A stretch of DNA of 64,000 nt, from the NCBI GenBank assembly GCA_021234155.1, contig JAJEKV010000004.1, positions 6,140,109 to 6,204,108 of the forward strand. The letters run 5' to 3'. Shown in pieces: positions 22,150 to 31,032 of this stretch; the first letter of the stretch is position 1, and each line of letters starts with the position of its first letter. Origin of the DNA: Isoetes taiwanensis (Eukaryota; Streptophyta; Lycopodiopsida; Isoetales; Isoetaceae). The translations under genes and the position numbers were made by a program. A model generated the notes under the pieces. The model saw only the letters and a list, made by a program, of their open reading frames with translations, ran no database searches and was not told where the DNA came from.

Positions 22150-22150
22150 G

Positions 22151-23857
22151 TCATATATATGTCACCACATTACGCTTATCTTCAAAAGCCACAACTATGA
22201 AACTTGCCTCAACAATTATACCTTCAATTTCTATTGGCACCTTTGTCACTAGTCCTACAGGTTTTATTTTAGCATTGGAGAATGACCTCAATATGACAGG
22301 TGATGGTTGAGTGACAGCAAGACCACATTTCTTCATTACATGCTGAGGCATGACATTTAGTGGGGAACCTCCATCTAGCAAGACCCTAGATAAATGCAAG
22401 TCACCTAAACTAGCTGAGCAAGTGAAGGCACCTGGATCCTTTTCTTCTTGAGTTAATACTACCTTCTCTGTCTCATGCACATCAGTAAAAGAAATTTGTT
22501 CAACATCATTACACTTCAATATTTTCCCTCTATAGCTAGGTGCAATTCGGAGAAGTGTGAGGAGATCTATGCTTACTTTAGAACTTTTCAGGATCACATC
22601 TAGCTCATCTAACTCTTTGTCTTTTTTATTAAACTTCTCAAAAGGAGGTGGAGCTATTACCTGAACTTCTTTGTTGACAGGAATGTTCTTGCTCATACCT
22701 TTATTTGCAGGTGTCCCATTTTCCAACATTTTTCTTGTCTGTACCACCATGATCTCCTCTTGCTCCTCATATTCCTCTACAAACCTAATGGCAGATGTCC
22801 CTTCCAATTTCTTGCCTTTGTCCTGCTTGTCAAAGTATTCCTTGACAAAACATTTGTCTTCGAGATGACCTATTTCCTTGCAGAAATTGCACACAGGGCA
22901 GATCTTTCCAAAATGACCTTTCTTTCCACATTTTAAGCATGCTCTGTAATAGCAAATATCAGAAGGATGAGTATCTTTGAAACAATGTGCACAAGGGGGA
23001 TAAGTTTTTTTGCTGTTCTTCAACTCCAAAAGTTGTTTGGTCAGTTCTGCAATGGTCTCAGACATTTTGGCCATCTCATTCTTGGATTCATTGCTTTTAG
23101 GTGTAGCTTCTTCATCTTTGGACTTTCTTCTTTCTTTTTGCACTGCATACACAGGTACATGCTCATACTCCTGCTCATAATCTGGATAAAAAGGGTCAGC
23201 ACAATGGTTTACATGGTTATCAGGTAAAAAGGACATATCATTGGAGATTTTAGTTGCCTTTTCAAAAGCTTTGTGTATGGTATCAAAACCTTCCTGATTT
23301 TGAATTTTTAGCATCTTCCTGTGCACCTTAGGTCTTGGTGACAGTCCCTTAATGAAAGCAGCCACAAAATAGAGTGTGGGAGTAGGTACCTGACTCTTTT
23401 GGCATTTCCTCAGGTATGCACTAAATCTTTCCACATAGTGGTTAATACTTTCACCTGCCCTTATACAAAAAGTCTGTAGCTCGTTTGCTAGTTCTTGAGG
23501 GGCAGACAGTTTGCCAAACCTAGCTAAAAATTGCTGCACAAGACTCTCATATGTATTAGTACCCATAACTGAGGTCACATGCTCACACCAAGCATATGCC
23601 TCATCAGATTTCATGCATCTCTTAAACTCAGAAAACCTACAGCCCTTTTTACAACCATAATCTCTATAATATTCATCGAATACCTTCAGAAAATGGTTGG
23701 CATTCATGGTTGGCTCAAATATGGGTGGAGTAATGGGCAAACTTAGCTCAAAACACTGTGGGATTGCACAATTTGGCTGCACCACAGCTGCAACAGGTAC
23801 TCCTTGTGGTTCCAATGGTTCTGGAGCTTCTTGCTGTTCATTTCTTCTAGGAGCCAT
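22151..23857 (-). CDS. gag: Element C Gag-protease with three zinc knuckles
   Basis: The start is MAPRRNEQQ (ATG 23857), 25 bases past the primer site. The 568-residue product has a gag domain (QFLARFGKLSAPQELANELQ; GESINHYVERFSAYLRKCQ) and three C-x2-C-x4-H-x4-C knuckles at about residues 305-350: CAHCFKDTHPSDIC, CLKCGKKGHFGKIC and CNFCKEIGHLEDKC. A protease with LLDGGSPLNVMPQHVMKKCG follows near residue 490. In B gag and protease are in different frames; here they are one frame. The frame ends at 22151 where an apparent 2-base change in a TA run separates it from DLLLGRRWL in the next frame. A programmed shift there cannot be excluded, but B does not show the same sequence. Confidence 0.92.
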   Translation of the reverse strand: MAPRRNEQQEAPEPLEPQGVPVAAVVQPNCAIPQCFELSLPITPPIFEPTMNANHFLKVFDEYYRDYGCKKGCRFSEFKRCMKSDEAYAWCEHVTSVMGTNTYESLVQQFLARFGKLSAPQELANELQTFCIRAGESINHYVERFSAYLRKCQKSQVPTPTLYFVAAFIKGLSPRPKVHRKMLKIQNQEGFDTIHKAFEKATKISNDMSFLPDNHVNHCADPFYPDYEQEYEHVPVYAVQKERRKSKDEEATPKSNESKNEMAKMSETIAELTKQLLELKNSKKTYPPCAHCFKDTHPSDICYYRACLKCGKKGHFGKICPVCNFCKEIGHLEDKCFVKEYFDKQDKGKKLEGTSAIRFVEEYEEQEEIMVVQTRKMLENGTPANKGMSKNIPVNKEVQVIAPPPFEKFNKKDKELDELDVILKSSKVSIDLLTLLRIAPSYRGKILKCNDVEQISFTDVHETEKVVLTQEEKDPGAFTCSASLGDLHLSRVLLDGGSPLNVMPQHVMKKCGLAVTQPSPVILRSFSNAKIKPVGLVTKVPIEIEGIIVEASFIVVAFEDKRNVVTYI

Positions 23858-23881
23858 GAGTTCTTTGTAAACCAGGTGGAA

Positions 23882-23899
23882 ATCTCGGTAGGACCTCCA
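23882..23899 (-). other. Primer binding site of element C (tRNA-Gln-like)
   Basis: On the minus strand TGGAGGTCCTACCGAGAT starts 3 bases inside the LTR edge. Its complement, with TAGGACCTCCA at the end, agrees with the acceptor end of plant glutamine tRNA as I know it. Confidence 0.75.
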
Positions 23900-23902
23900 A
23901 AA

Positions 23903-26244
23903 TGTTGATGGCAAACCTGGCTAAGCCACCAACCTCAGGTCAAAGAAGCTCTAATTTTGGTCTAGGACCTCCAGATCACTTGAGGTGATCACTCTGTGCT
24001 GAGATATCTGTTCTTAAACTTCCAGAAAACAAGATTTCACTAGTTTCCCAAAAGCCAAAAAAACTAGTCTTATTCTAACAGGCACTGAGATCAATGTACT
24101 CGACATTTTGGATCCAAACTAGCATAGCATACCACAATAATATCTGAAGAAGGTGTTGTAGAAAGTCTATGCAAAGAGTCCTCACGGTTGGCGAGAAATA
24201 ATGATTCTTGACTAAGTCAGAAATTGGTCAATGGACTGGACAGTGCACTAAATTTTGCCAAATGAAAATGGCACTAGATTTTTGATCCAACCAAATTCAA
24301 ACAGTGAATATGAGCCCTGCACAATAAGGGCATGCTATTTCCAGGGTCAAAAACTCAGTCTGTAATTAAAGAAGCATGTCTGAGCACCTGATTATCCATG
24401 AAAAATGAGGCAGACTTTAAAATATCAATGGATTGATCTTTCTCCTCTCTATTTTTTGCTTTTCCTTACCTAAATGATTGCACTAATGCAGCTGGAGCTT
24501 TGCATGCAAACCAATGCAGAAGTATGTTTGTTTTTTTTTTTATTTTACTAGAGTCAACTCAAATACAAATGCATCAAATGATATTTTCCAAGGTCAGATT
24601 TTCATTAAACTCGAATCAAAGTCATCACATTCGATATCATGTTAATGATCAAGATGATCAGTCAACAAGACATCTCTAAAACACACAAATCATGAATTTT
24701 TTGGATACAAATCGATCATAATGTGCCTCAGGATAGATTTCTCAAGGCAGGAGGAACTCTCAGCATCAATTCCGACTTCACACTTCAGTTACTTCGTTCG
24801 TAAATCGCGCAAAAGCCCACACTTTTCTCTGTCGAATGAATCCCCTTTTGAAAACTCTGTTTCCGGCCGGATCTTGGCAAATTCGGGATCTTGGCCATGT
24901 TTTTGGTTGGTTTGGACATTTCTTTGGGTGCAACAGGACAGGAATGGTTAGCCAATGTAATGATTACTCAGTTCAATCGACAAAAAACAAGTTCTTGGCA
25001 AGTCACATTTTTAGGGTTCGGAGTTTTCTTGAGAGCAATTATCCCACAGGCAGAAATCAAAAAAGAGGCTAAGGTATAAATAGAGAGCTATTTTCCTCTC
25101 TCTTGATTACGTGGTCTCCTCCCACGCCAAGCTCGGCTCGTGTTTCGACTTGGCATGCCAGGGGGGACGCCACTTGGCAGAGGATGAGAGGGTAGATAGA
25201 TGGGGGGGTAGATGTAGGTAGGTTTTGCCATTTTTTTTCAAATGAAGCACGTTTCCCAAGAAAGCCACTTAGAAGATCAATACACACTCTTTTTTCAAAA
25301 TTTTTTGTGCCAGCTGGCATGGCTTCATGAGGGCTATCAGGTGGTATTATCAAATCTTCAAATGCAATACTTTGTTTTTTGTAGAAAAAATGAATGGGGT
25401 GAGTAGGCATTAGATATGGGATTTGGTGAGGTGGCAAGGAGGAAGAACAAGGCTAATAGGCACATTTGTCAATCATTTCAATCTTATGGTTGACCAACTT
25501 TTTGGGTTTGGTCAACATTTGCCTAGTCATCATTTGATGATGCAAGTTGATGTGATGATGTGGAATGATGTAATGGTGTTAAGTGATGTCATGGTATGGA
25601 GTGATGTGGTGATGTGGACACTTGTTGCTTAGGTGGCAACTTGGTGAATGACCTATGGAGGTAGCAAATGATGAGTGGACCAATGTGGCTTTGTAAGTGA
25701 TGAGATATGTATCTAGTCATCATGCCATGTCACTTGGAGGTGGTGACTAGGCAAACTCGTGTTTTAGCTTTTCCTTTCCCTTTTTTGTATTTTGGCTAGC
25801 ATAAAATGCTCCCCTTTTTTAGCCACATGGTGTGGAGTGTGTGATAATGGAATGACATGATGACAAAAGATGATGTAGAACTTGATGCTTAGGCAATCCT
25901 TTTGGTGTAACAACTTTGAAAATGTGCCTTAGGTAGTGGTAGGTCAACTATGGAACAAAAGGCTATGTGTGAGATGTATGGTGGTATGGGGTGATGGAAT
26001 GTTGGAAATGTGGAGTGTGAGGTAGGGGAATAGATATGACAACATGAAGGAGAAAAGATACCATTTTAATAGCTTGCCAACTTCATAGGGGTCTTCCAAA
26101 CTTCCAGATGCTTAGATCCTCTCAATGTGTGACCTTGATTCCAGTTCAATGTCTTCACTTGGTTCTTCAACATAGTATCTTCTTTTTCCTGCAACATGAA
26201 TAAGACTTGATGGCACTTTGCCATGTTGCCATAGCAGGGCAACA
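23903..26244 (-). repeat. Element C 5' LTR
   Basis: It is the partner of 15274-17615, with the same length and termini (TGTTGATGG...GGGCAACA). Where the copies disagree, this one usually carries the CAG or CTG version and the left one a CG-containing variant. It is followed at once by the second target duplication copy. Confidence 0.95.
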
Positions 26245-26249
26245 ATACC
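26245..26249. repeat. Target site duplication of element C, right copy (ATACC)
   Basis: This is the second ATACC, directly after the GGGCAACA end of the LTR. Joining 15273 to 26250 restores element B's integrase reading frame (ERLDT followed by LLHLEEYRM). Confidence 0.93.
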
Positions 26250-26561
26250 CTTTTGCATTTAGAAGAATATAGAATGGAAGCTGAGAATGCTAATTTGCTT
26301 AAAAAAGCCAAGGATTTGGCTGCCTTTAAAGCTGCTCATAAAATACAAGGGACCTTCAAGACTGGAGAATTAGTTCTGAAATGGAATAAATCAAGGGAAG
26401 ATTCAGCTAGTAAGTTTGAAAATCTTTGGGAGGGCCCCTATGAGGTATTGGAACCTGCAGGTACCAATTCTTATTGGTTGAAAGAATTAACTTCAGGGAT
26501 GCCACTTCCAAATCCTATCAACACTATTCACCTGAAGAGGTACTGGGATCAGCACATTTGA
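26250..26561 (+). pseudogene. Element B integrase C-terminal domain (after the insertion)
   Basis: The frame reads LLHLEEYRMEAENANLLKKA, then GELVLKWNKS, LWEGPYEV and PINTIHLKRYW, matching the integrase C-terminal part of C (LLHLEEERFEAENTMLLKKA; INILHLKRYW). It is the continuation of the frame cut at 15273. It ends with a stop after DQHI and has no chromodomain. Confidence 0.9.
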
Positions 26562-27357
26562 TTGTCTCTTTTTATGCTCTAGAATTTGAATAAGTTAGAA
26601 TTGAAGTTAGGCTTTAGGTAGGTTGGATTTCACCCTGTTTTAAATCTAGAACTAATGTCTTCATTAAGTTTATGTTTGCAGGTTAGCTAGTATGAAGGTT
26701 GAGCTATTAAACGGTTTCAGGACAAGGATTTTTATTAACATGCCAAGTGTCATTTGCAGGAGCACCCTTTTTCCATTTTCATTCACCTGTTTCATTGTAG
26801 TCCTGCCCCCATTTAGCCATGCTCTCCCATTTTATCTTCCCAAATGTGCACTCTGCAAATTCAGCTTCACCATCATAGCAGAGTTGCAAGATATTAAGGC
26901 TAACTAGTTTGTATGTTTCCATGACAGGTGCACCCTTTTCCCATCTTTATTCATCTGCCATAAGTAGCCCTGCCTTCCATTTAACCTTTTATTCTTGTTC
27001 TTTCATTTCCCTAAGAAGAAAGTACTCTGCAATTCAGCTTTTCCATCCTAGCAGAGTTGCTCTTGGAGATATCAAGGAGACACACATTCTTTTGTTTTGG
27101 CGAGACTTCAACATTCTCACATTTCCCCCCCCTCATACATCCCATTCTCATCACTATCCTATCATACTCATACTCATTCTCATCCTTTTTCACTTATCAT
27201 ATTCCACTTACATCCCCCCTCCACCATATTCACTTCTATTCTACCAACATTTGCACATTTCATTCTCCCTCTACCATGATTCTCACTCAAGCACCTTGGC
27301 ACAAGATTGAAGACCCTTTATGGCTGAGGGGACCAGCCATTCTTTTGTTTTGGCGAG
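26562..27357 (+). other. Element B 3' untranslated region with internal duplication
   Basis: Two tandem copies of a roughly 150-170-bp unit occur at about 26755-26900 and 26927-27076. Both carry GCACCCTTTT near the start and GCAGAGTTGC followed by GATAT near the end. A C/T-rich stretch fills 27115-27290. The 21-base string CATTCTTTTGTTTTGGCGAGA appears twice, at about 27085 and again at 27337 just before the LTR. No protein domain is seen in the small frames. Confidence 0.6.
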
Positions 27358-28865
27358 ATGTTGCCCCCAAAGGGCAACATGCTAATAGAGATCTATTTAT
27401 TCAAGCTAGGTCAACTCATTTCAGAAGACTAGGTCAAAGTTTGGAAGATTCTTGTCATTCAACAATTGATATGGAGGTCAAAAGATGTTCATGCTTCAAG
27501 TCAAAAAATGCTCAAGACTTAAACTTCACAAGAGGTATTTTATTTGAGGTCAAATGCTTAATCAGGAATATGCTCTAGAAGATTCTGGGTTATGAAGTTT
27601 GGAAGACATTATTTGAAGTTTGGAAGTTGAAGTTTGGAAGACTCCCTTATATGTGGTTCTACCCTTGTCATCCACCTTGCCTAGCCATTTTCTTTCCATA
27701 ACTTATCTGCCAATTACCCCCTATCTACTCTTCATGACCACTTTACACCATTGCCCTCAAAAAGTTGCCATAAACACTACCCCCATTTTTGCACTTTTGG
27801 CTCAATATTATTTTCCCACCCATTATTCACTCTTTTGCCATGCTTGCTTTGCTATAATTACCATCTCCCTCAAATCCCCTACCATTTCCTTCAATGTGCC
27901 ATCACTTTGTCCACCCAAAAATCTATCTAAGCCTTTGTTTTAAAAGTACCATTCCCCATTATTTCCTTTGCCCCCCAAATGTTTCCTCATGAATTCTTTT
28001 GTCTTCATCCTTGTGTCATCATATTCATAGTGGCATATTCCTAATCTTGCCTAAAGATGCCCCAAAGATTCCCTATTCTTTTTACACAAGTGGACATTCT
28101 CTCCATGGTCAATGGTTTATCATCCCTTTAAATATTTCTTGGATAAAAGCCTTTAAACAATTGGCCAAGCTTTCAAAAAAGGTCAAATACAGCATATTCC
28201 AGGCATATTCACTCAAAAATACGGGACCGTATCGCGGAATTCTTGGGAAAATACCTTCAACGAACCCTAATTATGGAGACCTGCTCGAATCACGCCGGAA
28301 TGGAAGCATTAAACTCTGAAACCTATCTATTTCTGCATTTCCCGCTCTTAAGCATCTTATCAAGCCTAAATTTAAGCCCTAATATGCTGAAACCGTTAAA
28401 CCAAAAACATATATACCGGGAGACAATAATGAGAAGATTTTTGAGGCCCGTAGTATTCAGATCCTACATTGATCATTGCTGAGCAAGATCTGGACGATCC
28501 TTGAAGTTCTTGAGCTCTCCTCAACTGGATTCACAAGATCTAGTTGACATTACCTTTAAAAATTATTTATTGACTTGAGAAGATTATTTTCCTGTGATTA
28601 AAGCTATGAAGCATCCTTATATTCTGTTATCATAATATATTTACCTCCATATCAATTTAAATCGATTGCCAAGTTGTCAAATCCATTTCTGATATGTTAT
28701 TTTACAATTCTTGATTCAAAATATTCTATAGAAAATTCTAGTGTGTTTCTCTATTCTTTTGGACCACTTGCCATCTATTCTTAGAGCCTGTGCTAGCCAG
28801 AGGAGTTGGAATCATTCAAAAATATCAAGTATAGCTCAAATTCAAAAAAAATTGCTCTCGGGTTT
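27358..28865 (+). repeat. Element B 3' LTR, first 1.5 kb
   Basis: It starts with the palindromic TGTTGCCCCCAAAGGGCAACA directly after the purine/pyrimidine tract, at the place where C's LTR starts relative to pol. The whole segment is repeated in inverted orientation at 8405-9920. It is followed immediately by a fragment of A's LTR. Confidence 0.82.
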
Positions 28866-28991
28866 TGTAACGGACCTAGGATTTTGAGGTATATTGTGGA
28901 ATTATTTTATTAAAGGATGCAAAAGAATATTAATCAAAATACCACGCATGCAGAGAAATACGTCGTATATGTAGAGATTATACGGACGAAA
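28866..28991 (+). repeat. 126-bp fragment of element A LTR, inverted
   Basis: This is the reverse complement of the last 126 bases of A's 5' LTR (8279-8404), starting TGTAACGGACC. It joins the B LTR segment at exactly the same junction as on the left side (8404/8405), then stops at GACGAAA. Confidence 0.88.
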
Positions 28992-29143
28992 GGTATAGAA
29001 CTCAAATTTTTTGAACGTCTCTTTGGAATTTTCTTGCATAGACTGATCACCTTAAGTGATCTGGAGGTTCTAACCCCAATTTGAGTGAAAACTCAAGTTG
29101 GATTCTTGTGGTTGACCTTTAAGCCAGGTTTAGGGTCAACAAC
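28992..29143 (+). repeat. Family-T LTR tail
   Basis: The stretch contains GTGATCTGGAGGTTCTA and ends AAGCCAGGTTTAGGGTCAACA. This resembles the U5 end of C's LTR read in its own orientation (GATCTGGAGGTCCTAGACC ... TAGCCAGGTTTGCCATCAACA). It could be the end of B's 3' LTR or a separate LTR scar. It differs from the tail beside B's primer site (9921-10174), which argues against a simple LTR pair. Confidence 0.5.
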
Positions 29144-29278
29144 CTATTCTGCAAAGGTCTGCACACTAGAGGCCATGATGTTTGTTTGCAAGTAGAACTC
29201 TAAATCTTTTCCTTTCTTACCATTGGAGATAGTGCATTCTCCCTTTGACTATACAAGCCTAGCATCAACTGTAGACAA

Positions 29279-30202
29279 CTATTTTCTTCCCAAAAGCAAA
29301 TCATAAATATCTGACTTCTCTTCTATCCCTTCAAAAGCAACCACAACAAAGTTAGCTGCAACAATAATTCCTTCCACATCAATTGGCACATTGCTAAGTA
29401 TTCTTACAGGGCTAATTTTTGTGTTTGAGAAGGATTTTAAAACCATTGGAGCTTTCTTGTCTACCTCAAGGCCACACATTCTCATGACATGATGGGGCGT
29501 CACATTCAAAGGTGATCCCCCATCTAATAAGACCTTGGTCAAGATTTTCTTGCCCATTCTGGCAACATAAGTAAAAGCCCCTGGGTCATAGTCTTCCTGA
29601 GTGAGCATATGCTCCTCAATATGATTGGTTAGAGCAAACTCATCTTCTTTGGCTACATTCAGTACCCTCTTCCTGTAAGATGGGGCTATCTTGAGCAGAG
29701 TCAACAAGTCAATACTGATTTTAGAATTCTTAACAGCGGGAGGAGGCACAACCAAATTTTGCTCGATTTCTTTGTGTCTCAAAGCATTGACATCCTCATT
29801 GGCTTGTGCTAGCTCTTTCTTTTTTGCGTTGTTTATCCCTCTTGTATGCACAGCCATAATTTCCTCTTGCTCTTCAATCTTTTGCACAAATCTGATAGAA
29901 GCATTTTGCTCATTAGATTTAGATTTTTCTTGCCCAGCAAAATACTCTTTTACACTACACCTATCCTCATAATGCCCTACAGCTTTGCAAAATGCACATA
30001 CAGGGCATTCCTTACCAAAATACCCCCTTTTACCACATTTTGTACAAGGCCTGTACCAACCGTAATCAGAGGAATGACTGTTTATTGAACAGTGAGCACA
30101 AGGTGGATAGATTCTCTTCCCAGTTCTAGAGTTCTTCATTTCTTGGAGTTGTTGGGTCACCTCGACCAGAGCCTCTGACACTTTGGTTATTTCAGCTCTC
30201 AC
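29279..30202 (-). pseudogene. Element D zinc-knuckle and protease region
   Basis: This 307-codon frame has knuckle-like CAHCSINSHSSDYG (last Cys changed to Gly), CTKCGKRGYFGKEC (His changed to Tyr) and an intact CAFCKAVGHYEDRC. The protease LLDGGSPLNVTPHHV and the end DLLLGRK follow. Two of three knuckles have lost a zinc ligand. The frame stops where B and C continue with RRWL, then sequence homologous to pol is absent. Confidence 0.85.
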
Positions 30203-30235
30203 ATCTGCTACAGGGCTCTCAGCATCCTCCTTTTT

Positions 30236-30990
30236 TTATTTCTTCTGTTCTTTCTGAATAGCATAAACTGGTACAGGTCCTGGTCGCATGTATTCTTGTT
30301 CATAATCTGAAAAAAAAGGGTCATGAGGTGAGTGCATATCATCTGGTAAGTAACAAATCATATCTGCAATTTCAGTAGCCTTGGTGAAAGCCCTATGTAT
30401 TGTGTCAAAGCCTTCTTGTTTTTTTATCTTGAGCATCTTCCTATGTACTCTTGGTCTACTGCTCAGACCTCTGATAAAAGATGCTACAAGATGCAAGGTA
30501 TGGTTAGGAACTTGGTTAATCTGACACTTGACAAGGTAAAGATTAAATATCTCCACATATTGGTGAACACTCTCTCCACGCTTTATATGAAAGGTCTGCA
30601 GTTCAAAAATTAAATCCCGAGGATCCAACAGCTTACCAAAACCTTGCCAAGAATTTCTTGACTAATTCATCCTCAGTTAGCTCCTAAACTCATAACATAT
30701 TCAAGCCAAGCTCTGACCTCATCATTTTTAAAACACTTTTTAAACTCAGAGAATTTGCAACCTTTCTTGTGTCCATATTCTTGATAATACTCCTCAAAAG
30801 TTTTCAGAAAGTTGTTAGCATTCATGCTTGGATCAAAAGTAGGAACGGGAATTGGCATATTCAACTCAAAGTAATGGCAAGGCATACCTGTATTTGTTTG
30901 TATACTCACTCCTGGTGCTGCAGCAGAAGTTTCATGAGTCTCCTGTGCTTCAGTATGTTCAGATGATTCATTAGTTCTCCTGGGAGCCAT
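30236..30990 (-). pseudogene. Element D gag N-terminal part
   Basis: The start MAPRRTNESS (ATG 30990) follows the primer site. The frame breaks after YVMSLGAN near 30673 and resumes at 30628 (DLIFELQTFHIKRGESVHQYVE), running to QKEQKK and a TAA near 30236. Both the break and the TAA have counterparts in E. The gag domain order matches B and C. Confidence 0.85.
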
Positions 30991-31011
30991 GAGTTCAAAT
31001 TCCAAGAAGTA

Positions 31012-31029
31012 ATCTCGGTAGAACCTCCA
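31012..31029 (-). other. Primer binding site of element D
   Basis: The minus strand reads TGGAGGTTCTACCGAGAT, 3 bases from the LTR edge at 31033. It is the same tRNA-Gln-like site as in B and E. Confidence 0.75.
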
Positions 31030-31032
31030 AAA

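Larger units (their letters stand above)
15274..26244 (-). mobile_element. Element C: full-length family-T Ty3/gypsy retrotransposon (10,971 bp)
   Basis: Two 2,342-bp LTRs, a 5-bp target duplication, a tRNA-Gln-like primer site, a gag-protease frame and a long RT-RNase H-integrase frame are all present on the minus strand. It is inserted in the integrase gene of element B. Only two short disruptions (near 22150 and 21719-21835) separate it from a continuous gag-pol. It is the most complete family-T copy here and the best reference for the family. Confidence 0.95.
9921..29143 (+). mobile_element. Element B: family-T Ty3/gypsy element split by element C
   Basis: Gag, protease, archaeal-type RNase H, RT, native RNase H and integrase run on the plus strand from 10216 to 15273 and resume at 26245-26561 after the element C insertion. 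The integrase frame reads through if C and one target-duplication copy are removed. The 3' LTR starts at 27358. Several frameshifts and stops disable it. The outer LTR parts are rearranged, so the outer limits given here are approximate. Confidence 0.85.
29144..31032 (-). mobile_element. Element D: truncated family-T gypsy copy (gag and protease only)
   Basis: Gag, zinc knuckles and protease lie on the minus strand next to the primer site and the shared LTR at 31033. Everything downstream of the protease is missing; sequence similarity to E stops near 29210 and another LTR end abuts at 29143. D is nearly identical to E over gag and protease and shares its in-frame TAA between gag and the knuckle region. 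Confidence 0.85.

Noticed and set aside
22140-22160. Programmed ribosomal frameshift between protease and RNase H in element C
   Set aside because: The TA-run context is not shared by B, D or E at the same place. Mutation or sequence error is simpler.
27057-27578. 173-codon plus-strand frame spanning the element B trailer and LTR start
   Set aside because: The first half is a C/T-rich low-complexity tract and the second half is LTR sequence that also reads in the inverted copy. No protein family is recognisable.
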